From assembly GCA_036274055.1 (NCBI GenBank), contig DASUGM010000263.1, positions 1-14,080 of the forward strand: 14,080 nucleotides of DNA. The letters run 5' to 3'. The notes beneath the pieces were generated by a model, which saw only the letters and a list, made by a program, of their open reading frames with translations, was not told the DNA's origin and did not search any database. Shown here in pieces: positions 6,237 to 13,405 of the stretch; positions within the stretch are counted from its first letter, which is position 1, and every line of letters starts with the position of its first letter. The translations under genes were made by a program, and so were the position numbers. Source of the DNA: DASUGM01 sp036274055. GTDB lineage: Bacteria; Acidobacteriota; Vicinamibacteria; Vicinamibacterales; SCN-69-37.

Positions 6237-9200
6237 ATGAAGCGAGTCGTACCGGGAGTTCTGTGTGTCACAGCGCTCCTCACCCTGTTCGCCGGCGCCG
6301 CAGAGGCGCAGGCGATCGGACAGATCTTCGGCAAAGTGACCGACCCTTCCGGCGCAACGCTGCCCGGCGTGACCGTGACCGTCTCTGGCCCCGCGCTTCA
6401 GTCGCCGTTGGTGACCACGACGGCGGAGAGCGGCGCGTATCAGTTTCCCAGCGTGCCGGTCGGCACCTACACCGTGTCATTCGAGCTTTCCAGCTTCAAG
6501 AAAGCGTCGCGGCCCGGCGTCGAAGTGACGACCGGCTTCAGCGCCCAGATCGATCAGAAGCTGGACGTCGGCGCGATGAGCGAGGAAGTCACGGTCAGCG
6601 CCGCGTCACCGGTGGTTGACACCAAGAAGACCACCACCGGAGCGACGTTCACGAAGGACGTGCTCGAGAACATCCCGACCGCGCGCGATCCGTGGCAGGT
6701 CATCAACATGGCGCCCGGCGTGCAGTTGAACGCCGCCAACGTCGGCGGCTCCCGTTCCGGCCAGCAGTTGACGCCGACGGTCTACGGCTCGAGCGCCAAC
6801 GTGCAATGGAACCTCGAAGGCGGGTCGATCACCGACCTGGGATCAAACTCGTCGTCGTCGTATTACAACTTCGATTCGTTCGAGCAGATCCAGGTCACCA
6901 CCGGCGGCGGCGACGTCTCGGTGCAGTCGAGCGGGCTGTCGATCAACCTGGTCACCAAGAGCGGATCGAACATCTTCAAGGGCACCGCGACGACCACCTT
7001 CTCGAATGACAAGCTGCAGTTCAGCAACGTCAGCGAGGAGTTGTTCACCCAGGGGAGCAGCGGCTTCCTGTCGGGCAATCCGATCAACAAGATCGCGAAC
7101 TACTCGATCGAATACGGCGGCCCGATCAAGAAGAACCGGCTGTGGTGGTGGGCGGCGGCGAGCCGCCAGGACATCAACGCCGGCGTGCTGAATTTCTTCG
7201 ATCCGGCGGCGGGGCAGCTGTGCAGCGATCTCACCGCGGCGCAGGCGGCCGGCCAGGCGCTGAACATCGCCTACGATCAGCTCGAAGACGTGCAGAACTG
7301 TCTCAAGAACGATCGGACGCTGATCGTCGACTACGAATGGAAGTTCAACTATCAGCTCAACGCCTCGAACAAGTTCCAGTTCCTGTTCACCAGCGACAAC
7401 AAATTCCGCAATGCCCGTGGCGCCAGCGCCAGCACCACGATCGACGCGGTCAACGAGCAAACCGCGCCGGCGCCGTGGAATCTGCCGTACGCGACGCCGG
7501 TGCTGACGCACACGTGGATTGCCACCGACAAGCTGGTCTTCAACAACCAGTTCACCTACGTCAATGGCGGCTTCAATCAGGACTACCAGGGCAGCTATAC
7601 CGAGGGAAAGTGCGGCGGGCTGACCGAATATCTCGGCAACACGGACTACAACGATTACCTCACCGGTGATCGTGCCAATCCCGATTGCCTGTTCAACCGT
7701 CAATCGCTGTTGAATCGGACGACCGGCCTGAATTCGCGGACGCTCAACAGCACCTTCCAGAATCTCGTGCCGACGTGGGAAGCGAAGACCGACGCGACCT
7801 ACTTCACCAGCAACCGGCTTGGCGGCGACCACAGCCTGAAGTTCGGTCTCGGCTGGCGTCGCGCCCCGCAGATGACGTTCTCGCACTACAGCGGCGGCGC
7901 GCGCGCGCAGCAGCAGTGCATCGGCAACAACCGCAACAACTGCGGCGGCGGCGTCACCGTGCCAGCCGGATCCGCGGCCGGATTCACCGCCTACCAGGCG
8001 ATTCTCTATCGCGATCAGCTGCGCAACAACGACTGGTGGACCTACAACGGCTACCTTCAGGACTCGTACAGCCGCGGCCGGCTGCGCATCAACGGCGGCC
8101 TGCGCTACGACTGGCAGACGTCGAAGTACCTCGGCGGCTGCGTCCCGAACAACCCGATCCGGCCGGAAACCCTGCCGGCGCAGTGCGAGGACGCGACCTC
8201 GAAAGATCCGGTTACCGGTCGCGAGCTGCAGTCGTTCAGCAACTGGTCGCCGCGGGTGTCGGTGATCTACGACCTGCGCGGTGACGGCAAGACCTCGGTC
8301 CGCGCCAGCTACTCGTACTACTTCGCGACCCGCATCGTCCTGGCCAACGCGCTGGGCGGCCTGTTCGTGCAGCCGCAGCTGACCTGGGGCAACAACCTCT
8401 CGAGCGGGGCGTGCGCGGCCAACACGGCGTGCTGGCAGGATCTCAATCTCGACTCGGTGATTCAGGCCAACGAGCTGACCGGCACGCCGACGTCGGCCAG
8501 TTCCCGGTTCAACATGACGACCGGCATTCTCTCGCCGGCCGGCAACACGGTGGATCCCAGCGCGAAGATCGGGCGGACCCGTGAGTTCATCACCGGCGTG
8601 CAGCACGAGCTGATCCCGAATCTCGCCGTCGGCGTCGAGTACGTCTACCGCAAGTACGATCGCGGGACGACGACCTACACGATTGGCTACGAGCCGGGCG
8701 CGCCGGGCTTCCCGATTTCGGCGCTTTACACCGGTCCGTTCCAGTACACCGATCCGGTCACCGGCATCACCGCGCCGTACTACCAGATCTGCCCCACCTG
8801 CACGCGGCCGTCTGGCCTGGGCAGCATCGCGCTGACCAACCCGAATTACCAGGTCTACTCCGGCGTCACCGGCACGGTGAACAAGCGGTTCAGCAACAAG
8901 TGGCAGCTGAATGGATCGGCGACGTGGCAGACCAATCCGCAGTACACGCCGGTCGGCGGCTACACGGATCCGCAGGGCGTGGAATTCAATGACGGGTACA
9001 GCACACTGGCGCGGTATCTGATCAAGCTCAACGGTTCGTACGCGCTGCCGTGGGGGTTCCAGGCGTCGGCGAACTTCAACGTGCAGGACGGTGCCAACCG
9101 GGCGATCACCATCAACGGTCCGGGCAACGTGTTCGGCGGCGTCGGCCAGGGCACGATCTCGCGCTCGACGATCACGTATCAGCCGAACGGCTCGGACCAC

Positions 9201-9419
9201 CTCGAAGCCAACAAGCTGCTCGATCTCGGGCTGCAGAAGACGTTTGCGTTCAGCGGCGGGCGCTACCGCGCGAAGCTGATGCTCGACGCCTTCAACGTCT
9301 TCAACACCGCGAAGATCCTGGCCTACTCGAGCAACAACTCGAGCAGTCAGAACTTCACGGTGCCGACCAGCATCATCCCGCCGCGCGTGATTCGACTCGG
9401 CGCGCAGTTCACGTTCTAA
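6237..9419 (+). CDS. Oar-like TonB-dependent receptor with carboxypeptidase-regulatory-like domain (copy 1)
   Basis: A 1060-residue outer-membrane protein. Residues 1-24 are a signal peptide (basic start, hydrophobic core, cleavage after AEA). Residues about 27-110 form a carboxypeptidase-regulatory-like beta domain (IFGKVTDPSGATLPGVTVTV). EEVTVSA (116-122) leads into a plug domain that includes NIPTARDPWQVINMAPGVQ (145-163) and SINLVTKSGSNIFKG. The rest is a 22-strand-type barrel ending in Phe (GAQFTF), as expected for Bam-dependent insertion. It should import a ligand or carry an extracellular product using TonB energy; the ligand is unknown. Twelve mature cysteines form six close pairs: 329/355, 459/484, 561/569, 635/650, 726/732 and 852/855. 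The ATG at 6237 is chosen over upstream in-frame codons because it has GGAGG and starts the signal peptide. Confidence 0.9.
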   Translation: MKRVVPGVLCVTALLTLFAGAAEAQAIGQIFGKVTDPSGATLPGVTVTVSGPALQSPLVTTTAESGAYQFPSVPVGTYTVSFELSSFKKASRPGVEVTTGFSAQIDQKLDVGAMSEEVTVSAASPVVDTKKTTTGATFTKDVLENIPTARDPWQVINMAPGVQLNAANVGGSRSGQQLTPTVYGSSANVQWNLEGGSITDLGSNSSSSYYNFDSFEQIQVTTGGGDVSVQSSGLSINLVTKSGSNIFKGTATTTFSNDKLQFSNVSEELFTQGSSGFLSGNPINKIANYSIEYGGPIKKNRLWWWAAASRQDINAGVLNFFDPAAGQLCSDLTAAQAAGQALNIAYDQLEDVQNCLKNDRTLIVDYEWKFNYQLNASNKFQFLFTSDNKFRNARGASASTTIDAVNEQTAPAPWNLPYATPVLTHTWIATDKLVFNNQFTYVNGGFNQDYQGSYTEGKCGGLTEYLGNTDYNDYLTGDRANPDCLFNRQSLLNRTTGLNSRTLNSTFQNLVPTWEAKTDATYFTSNRLGGDHSLKFGLGWRRAPQMTFSHYSGGARAQQQCIGNNRNNCGGGVTVPAGSAAGFTAYQAILYRDQLRNNDWWTYNGYLQDSYSRGRLRINGGLRYDWQTSKYLGGCVPNNPIRPETLPAQCEDATSKDPVTGRELQSFSNWSPRVSVIYDLRGDGKTSVRASYSYYFATRIVLANALGGLFVQPQLTWGNNLSSGACAANTACWQDLNLDSVIQANELTGTPTSASSRFNMTTGILSPAGNTVDPSAKIGRTREFITGVQHELIPNLAVGVEYVYRKYDRGTTTYTIGYEPGAPGFPISALYTGPFQYTDPVTGITAPYYQICPTCTRPSGLGSIALTNPNYQVYSGVTGTVNKRFSNKWQLNGSATWQTNPQYTPVGGYTDPQGVEFNDGYSTLARYLIKLNGSYALPWGFQASANFNVQDGANRAITINGPGNVFGGVGQGTISRSTITYQPNGSDHLEANKLLDLGLQKTFAFSGGRYRAKLMLDAFNVFNTAKILAYSSNNSSSQNFTVPTSIIPPRVIRLGAQFTF

Positions 9420-9439
9420 GTTTCCGCGTCTCGCACGGC

Positions 9440-9483
9440 CCGGACCCGGACAGTTGTCCAGACTGTCCGGGTCCGGTCTATTT
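9440..9483 (+). terminator. Terminator of receptor 1
   Basis: CCGGACCCGGACAGT (9440-9454) and ACTGTCCGGGTCCGG (9462-9476) are a perfect 15-bp inverted repeat around a 7-base loop, 20 bases past the stop codon. The tail TCTATTT is only partly U-rich. The stem is strong enough for termination, and the position fits. Confidence 0.8.
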
Positions 9484-9682
9484 CAGACACACCATTCGTC
9501 ACATTCTCATCCGGTTCCAGACACATTATTCCGGGACGAACGTTCGCATCCGCACGTTTGTCGGCTGAAATAGCGGGTTTTGTGCTGGGACGAACCGCGG
9601 GTCGGCGTCGACAACAGCTCTGTCAGACGCTGTGTCACAGAAAAAACAGCAGTGACACTCGAGAAGTGTGACTTCACACCTA
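9484..9682. promoter_or_regulatory. Intergenic control region upstream of receptor 2 with clustered dyads
   Basis: No gene is supported here. The right part is dense with GTGTCA/GTGTGA-type half sites: CTGTGTCACAG (9630-9640, 5-bp arms), AGTGACACT (9651-9659) facing AGTGTGACT (9665-9673) with one mismatch, and GTGTGACTTCACAC (9666-9679, 6-bp arms). The last ends 3 bases before the -35 element, a good place for an activator or repressor. The left part has two copies of GGGACGAAC (9533-9541 and 9587-9595) and the palindrome CGAACGTTCG (9538-9547). These dyads are not seen upstream of receptors 1 and 3. Confidence 0.45.
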
Positions 9683-9711
9683 TTGACCGGGTGCGGTGAC
9701 GGGGATAACAT
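9683..9711 (+). promoter_or_regulatory. Sigma70-type promoter of receptor 2
   Basis: TTGACC (9683-9688) and TAACAT (9706-9711) are separated by 17 bases, matching the consensus at 5/6 and 4/6 positions. The start should fall near 9718, giving a leader of about 100 bases. A 7-bp inverted repeat, GGGATAA (9702-9708) and TTATCCC (9715-9721), spans the -10 element and start site and may be an operator or a hairpin at the RNA 5' end. Confidence 0.65.
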
Positions 9712-9742
9712 TCTTTATCCCTGTGGCAGTGTAAGAAGAAAA

Positions 9743-9784
9743 GCACGGCGCACCCCTCGCACTTGCCGTGCCGCTGGTTCCGTC
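9743..9784 (+). promoter_or_regulatory. Conserved structured 5' leader of receptor 2
   Basis: GCACGGC (9743-9749) pairs with GCCGTGC (9765-9771) around GCACCCCTCGCACTT. GGTTCCGTC follows at 9776-9784. Compared with copy 1, the second pair of the CxCGGC stem is A-U instead of G-C, with both sides changed, so the pairing is kept. GTTCC can pair with GGAAC (9807-9811), which overlaps the AGGAGG Shine-Dalgarno at 9803-9808. Confidence 0.5.
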
Positions 9785-9815
9785 TTCGAACAAATCGACT
9801 TGAGGAGGAACGCAG

Positions 9816-12800
9816 ATGACGCGAGGCGTACGGGGAGCCCTGCTCGCCGCAGGCATCTTCGCACTATCAGCTGGAGTTGCCGAGGCACAGGCCATCGGAT
9901 CAATCTTCGGTAAAGTCACGGATCCATCCGGCGCGACGTTGCCGGGTGTGACCGTCACCGTAACAGGTCCGACTCTGCAGGCGCCGTTGGTGACGACGAC
10001 GCAGGAGAGCGGAGCGTACCAGTTCCCGAGCGTGCCGATCGGCACGTACACGGTGACTTTCGAGCTGTCGAGCTTCAAGAAGGCCAATCGCAGCGGCGTG
10101 CAGGTGACCAACGGCTTCAACGCGCAGATTGACCAGAAGCTGGAAATCGGCGCGATGACGGAAGAAATGACGGTCACGGCGGCCTCGCCCGTCGTCGACA
10201 CCAAGAAGACCACCACCGGCGCGGCGTTCACGAAGGACATCCTCGAGAACATCCCGACCGCGCGCGATCCGTGGCAGATCATCAACATGACCCCGGGCGT
10301 CCAGGCCGGTCTGAACGTCGGCGGCTCGTCGTCGGGTCAGCAGGTCGGTCTCTCGGTCTATGGTTCGAGCGCGAGCGTGCAGTGGAACCTCGAAGGCGGG
10401 TCGATCACCGACCTGTCGTCGAACTCCTCGCCGTCGTACTTCAACTTCGACTCGTTCGAACAGATCCAGGTGACGACGGGCGGCGGCGACGTCTCCGTGC
10501 AGTCGGGTGGTCTGTCGATCAACCTCGTGACCAAGAGCGGCTCGAACGTGTTCAAGGGGACGGCCGTCGGCACGTTCTCGAACGACGCGATGCAGGCCAA
10601 CAACGTCACCCAGGAATTGTTCGATGCCGGCAACGCCGGTTTCCTCTCGGGCAACCCGATCTCGAAGATCACCAACGCCTCGATTGAGTACGGCGGGCCG
10701 ATCAAGAAGAACCGGCTGTGGTGGTGGGCGGCGGCGGACCGGCAGGACATCAACGTCGGCGTCACCAACTTCTTCGATCCGACCAAGGGCGATCTGTGCT
10801 CGAGCCTCGTGGCGGCCCAGGCGGCCGGCAACGTCAGCTCGGCGATCACCTACGACCAGCTCGACCAGGTGGTCAAGTGTCTGCAGAACGACCGGACCTT
10901 GATCAAGGATCTGCAGTGGAAGTTCAACTACCAGTTGAACGCGGCGAACAAGTTCCAGTACTTGTTCCAGAGCGACAACAAGTTCCGCAACGCGCGTGGC
11001 GCCAGCTCGACGACGGCGAAGGAAGCCGTGACCGAGCAGACGTCCGATTCGCCGTGGAAACTGCCGCTGCCGACCCACTCGCTGACGCACACCTACATCG
11101 CCACCGATCGGCTGGTGTTCAACAACCAGTTCACGTATGTGCACGGCGGGTTCTTCCTGGATTACCAGGGCAGCTCCTCGCAGGGCATCTGCGGCGGGCT
11201 GACGCGGTACATCGGCAACACGGATTACAACGACTACCTCACCGGCGATCGCGCCAATCCGGACTGCCTCTTCAACCAGCAGTCGTTGACCAACCAGACG
11301 ACCGGCTACGCCGCCCGCACGCTGAACTCGACCTATCAGACCGTGCGTCACTCCTGGGAAGCCAAGTCGGATGGCACCTACTTCCTGACCAACATGCTCG
11401 GCGGCGATCACTCGCTGAAGTTCGGCCTCGGCTGGCGTAAAGCGCCGATCATGTCGTACTCGCACTACTCGGGCGGCGCGCGCGCGCAGCAGCAGTGCGT
11501 CGGCAACAACCGCAACAACTGCGGCGGCGGCGTCACCGTGGCGCCCGGCACCGCGCAGGGCTTCGTCGCGCGGTCGGCGACGCTCTATCGCGACGTGTTG
11601 CTGAACAACGACTGGCATACCTACAACGGGTACATCCAGGACTCGTACAGCCGCGGCCGGCTGCGCGTCAACGGCGGCATCCGCTACGACTGGCAGACGT
11701 CGAAGTACCTCGGCGGCTGCGTCCCCAACAACCCGCTGCGGCCGGACCTTCTGCCATCGCAGTGCGAGTCGGAAACGAGCACCGACTCGGTGAGCGGACG
11801 TGAGATTCAGTCGTTTGCCAACTGGGGTCCGCGCGTGTCGGTCATCTACGACCTGCGCGGCGACGGCAAGACCTCGGTGCGCGCGTCGTACTCGTACTAC
11901 TTCGCGACGAAGATCACCCTCGCCAACGCGCTCGGCGGCCTGGCGACGCAGCCCGGTCTGGTCTGGGGCAACAACTTGACCAGCGGCAACTGCAGCACCG
12001 CGAGCGGCTGCTGGCGGGACCTGAACCTCGACTCGATCGTGCAGGTCAACGAGCTGGTCGGCACCCCGACCTCGGGGCAGTCGCGCTTCAACACCACGAC
12101 CGGCATCTTCGCGCCGGCGGGCAACACCGTCGATCCGACCGCGAAGCTCGGCCGCACCCGCGAGTTCATCACCGGCGTGCAACACGAGCTGATTCCGAAC
12201 CTCGCCGTCGGCGTCGAGTACGTCTACCGCAAGTACGATCGCGGCACGACCGGCTACACCATCGGCTACGAACCCGGCGCGCCGGGCTACCCGATTTCGT
12301 CCCTCTACGTGGGACCGTTCCAGTTCACCGACGACGACACGGGCATCACGGCGCCGTACTATCAGATCTGCCCGACGTGCAGGCGGCCATCCGGCCTCGG
12401 CACGATCACGTTGACCAACCCGAACTACCAGGTCTACAACGGCCTCGTCACCACGGTGAACAAGCGCTTCAGCAACAAGTGGCAGATGAACGGCTCGTTC
12501 ACCTGGCAGGACAACCCGCAGTACCAGCCGTTTGGCGAAGGCGTCGCCGAATCGAACGTCACCGATCCGCAGGGCGTGGAATTCACCAACGGCTACAGCA
12601 CCATCGCGCGCTACCTGTTCAAGCTCAACGGCAGCTACGTCCTGCCGTGGGACGTGCAGGTCTCGGGCAACCTGAACATCAACGAGGGCGCGAACCGGAC
12701 CGTCACCATCGACGGACCGGGCAACGTCTTCGGCGGTGTCGGCCAGGGCACCATCGCGCGCAACACGCTGACCTTCAAGCCGACCGGCACCACCCGCTTC

Positions 12801-13016
12801 GAAGCCGTCAAGCTGCTCGACCTCGGCTTCCAGAAGTCGTTCGCGTTTTCTGGCGGCCGGTATCGGATCAAGGGGATGTTCGACATCTTCAACGTCTTCA
12901 ACGTCAACACGATCCAGAGCTTCAACAGCAACAACATGAGCAGCGGCAACTTCGTGGTGCCGACTGGCATCGTGCCGCCGCGCGTCATGCGCGTCGGCGC
13001 CCAGATCACGTTCTAG
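9816..13016 (+). CDS. Oar-like TonB-dependent receptor with carboxypeptidase-regulatory-like domain (copy 2)
   Basis: A 1066-residue paralogue of copy 1 with the same architecture: signal peptide 1-24 (cleavage after AEA), carboxypeptidase-regulatory-like domain (about 27-110), plug entered by EEMTVTA, and a barrel ending GAQITF. By eye about three quarters of residues match copy 1, with patches of near-identical DNA, for example the CIGNNRNNC/CVGNNRNNC region and the stretch encoding RYDWQTSKYLGGCVP. All six cysteine pairs of copy 1 are kept, including ICPTC. Differences lie mainly in the signal peptide and the variable loops, which suggests a different ligand or a variant surface. The ATG at 9816 is supported by AGGAGG seven bases upstream. 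It has its own promoter and is followed by a terminator, so it is probably a single-gene unit. Confidence 0.9.
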   Translation: MTRGVRGALLAAGIFALSAGVAEAQAIGSIFGKVTDPSGATLPGVTVTVTGPTLQAPLVTTTQESGAYQFPSVPIGTYTVTFELSSFKKANRSGVQVTNGFNAQIDQKLEIGAMTEEMTVTAASPVVDTKKTTTGAAFTKDILENIPTARDPWQIINMTPGVQAGLNVGGSSSGQQVGLSVYGSSASVQWNLEGGSITDLSSNSSPSYFNFDSFEQIQVTTGGGDVSVQSGGLSINLVTKSGSNVFKGTAVGTFSNDAMQANNVTQELFDAGNAGFLSGNPISKITNASIEYGGPIKKNRLWWWAAADRQDINVGVTNFFDPTKGDLCSSLVAAQAAGNVSSAITYDQLDQVVKCLQNDRTLIKDLQWKFNYQLNAANKFQYLFQSDNKFRNARGASSTTAKEAVTEQTSDSPWKLPLPTHSLTHTYIATDRLVFNNQFTYVHGGFFLDYQGSSSQGICGGLTRYIGNTDYNDYLTGDRANPDCLFNQQSLTNQTTGYAARTLNSTYQTVRHSWEAKSDGTYFLTNMLGGDHSLKFGLGWRKAPIMSYSHYSGGARAQQQCVGNNRNNCGGGVTVAPGTAQGFVARSATLYRDVLLNNDWHTYNGYIQDSYSRGRLRVNGGIRYDWQTSKYLGGCVPNNPLRPDLLPSQCESETSTDSVSGREIQSFANWGPRVSVIYDLRGDGKTSVRASYSYYFATKITLANALGGLATQPGLVWGNNLTSGNCSTASGCWRDLNLDSIVQVNELVGTPTSGQSRFNTTTGIFAPAGNTVDPTAKLGRTREFITGVQHELIPNLAVGVEYVYRKYDRGTTGYTIGYEPGAPGYPISSLYVGPFQFTDDDTGITAPYYQICPTCRRPSGLGTITLTNPNYQVYNGLVTTVNKRFSNKWQMNGSFTWQDNPQYQPFGEGVAESNVTDPQGVEFTNGYSTIARYLFKLNGSYVLPWDVQVSGNLNINEGANRTVTIDGPGNVFGGVGQGTIARNTLTFKPTGTTRFEAVKLLDLGFQKSFAFSGGRYRIKGMFDIFNVFNVNTIQSFNSNNMSSGNFVVPTGIVPPRVMRVGAQITF

Positions 13017-13041
13017 ACCGACCCCGTCGTTCGACGACACG

Positions 13042-13082
13042 TTGGCCCGGGCCGCTTCGGTGGTCCGGGCCAAATTTATTTT
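13042..13082 (+). terminator. Terminator of receptor 2
   Basis: TTGGCCCGG (13042-13050) pairs with CCGGGCCAA (13065-13073). GCCGC and GTGGT continue the stem, with G-U pairs, to a UUCG tetraloop (13056-13059). ATTTATTTT follows. This is a strong intrinsic terminator 26 bases past the stop codon. A small hairpin, CGTCGTTCGACG, lies before it at 13025-13036. Confidence 0.9.
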
Positions 13083-13260
13083 GGCGCCTACATTTTTGGT
13101 GTTCGATCCGTCCGAAAATAGATCACTCCACCAGGGTAGGCAGAAGAATCTGCTCGTTCCCGAACAGAACGCACGAATTTTAAGAGCCGTCTCAGAGTCG
13201 CGGTGCGTCTCGTCACCGAAACTCGTTCATTCATCACCACTTACATACTCTCCACCTCTA
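13083..13260. other. Intergenic stretch between receptors 2 and 3
   Basis: No gene is supported. The stretch is lower in GC than the coding DNA. It holds a 10-base palindrome GTTCCCGAAC (13156-13165) and a short inverted repeat CAGAAGAATCTG (13141-13152). These may be regulatory sites for receptor 3, but nothing specific can be claimed. Confidence 0.35.
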
Positions 13261-13290
13261 TTGATCGATGCCGGACACCCACGGGACAAT
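13261..13290 (+). promoter_or_regulatory. Probable sigma70-type promoter of receptor 3
   Basis: TTGATC (13261-13266) and GACAAT (13285-13290) are separated by 18 bases. The distance from the -10 element to the downstream block CAGTG (13306-13310) is 21 bases, exactly as for receptor 2 (9706 to 9727). The sequence between also keeps ATCCCTG. The shared geometry supports both promoter calls. Confidence 0.5.
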
Positions 13291-13318
13291 CCCCATCCCT
13301 GATGTCAGTGCACTACGT

Positions 13319-13367
13319 CTGCGTAACTTCACCCCTGCTTTGAATGCGCAGATCGTCCGGTTCCGTC
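13319..13367 (+). promoter_or_regulatory. Conserved 5' leader of receptor 3
   Basis: CTGCG (13319-13323) can pair with CGCAG (13347-13351) around a longer loop that contains TTCACCCCTGC. GGTTCCGTC follows at 13359-13367. The order matches the leaders of receptors 1 and 2, although the stem sequence is different and shorter. Confidence 0.4.
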
Positions 13368-13405
13368 ATTTGTTGCTCGTTTGTGAACAGTTGAAGGAGG
13401 AGTAG

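Noticed and set aside
9479..9572. Inverted repeat TATTTCAG / CTGAAATA around about 78 bases after receptor 1
   Set aside because: Arms of 8-9 bp this far apart can occur by chance, and neither a mobile-element gene nor target duplication is seen.
9666..9679. CRP/FNR-type site suggested by TGTGA...TCACA
   Set aside because: The half sites are separated by 2 bases instead of the 6 required for a CRP site; kept only as a palindrome of unknown binding protein.
9507..9746. Small minus-strand frames (79 and 61 codons) in the receptor 1-2 intergenic region
   Set aside because: No ribosome binding site or recognisable motif, and they overlap the promoter and dyads of receptor 2.
9900..13073. Very long open frame of about 1057 codons antisense to receptor 2, and a similar one (6843-9200) antisense to receptor 1
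   Set aside because: Both lie opposite clearly coding receptor genes in the same relative frame. The translations are rich in Arg, Asp, Val, Ala and His with no domain or motif, as expected when a GC-rich gene is read backwards.
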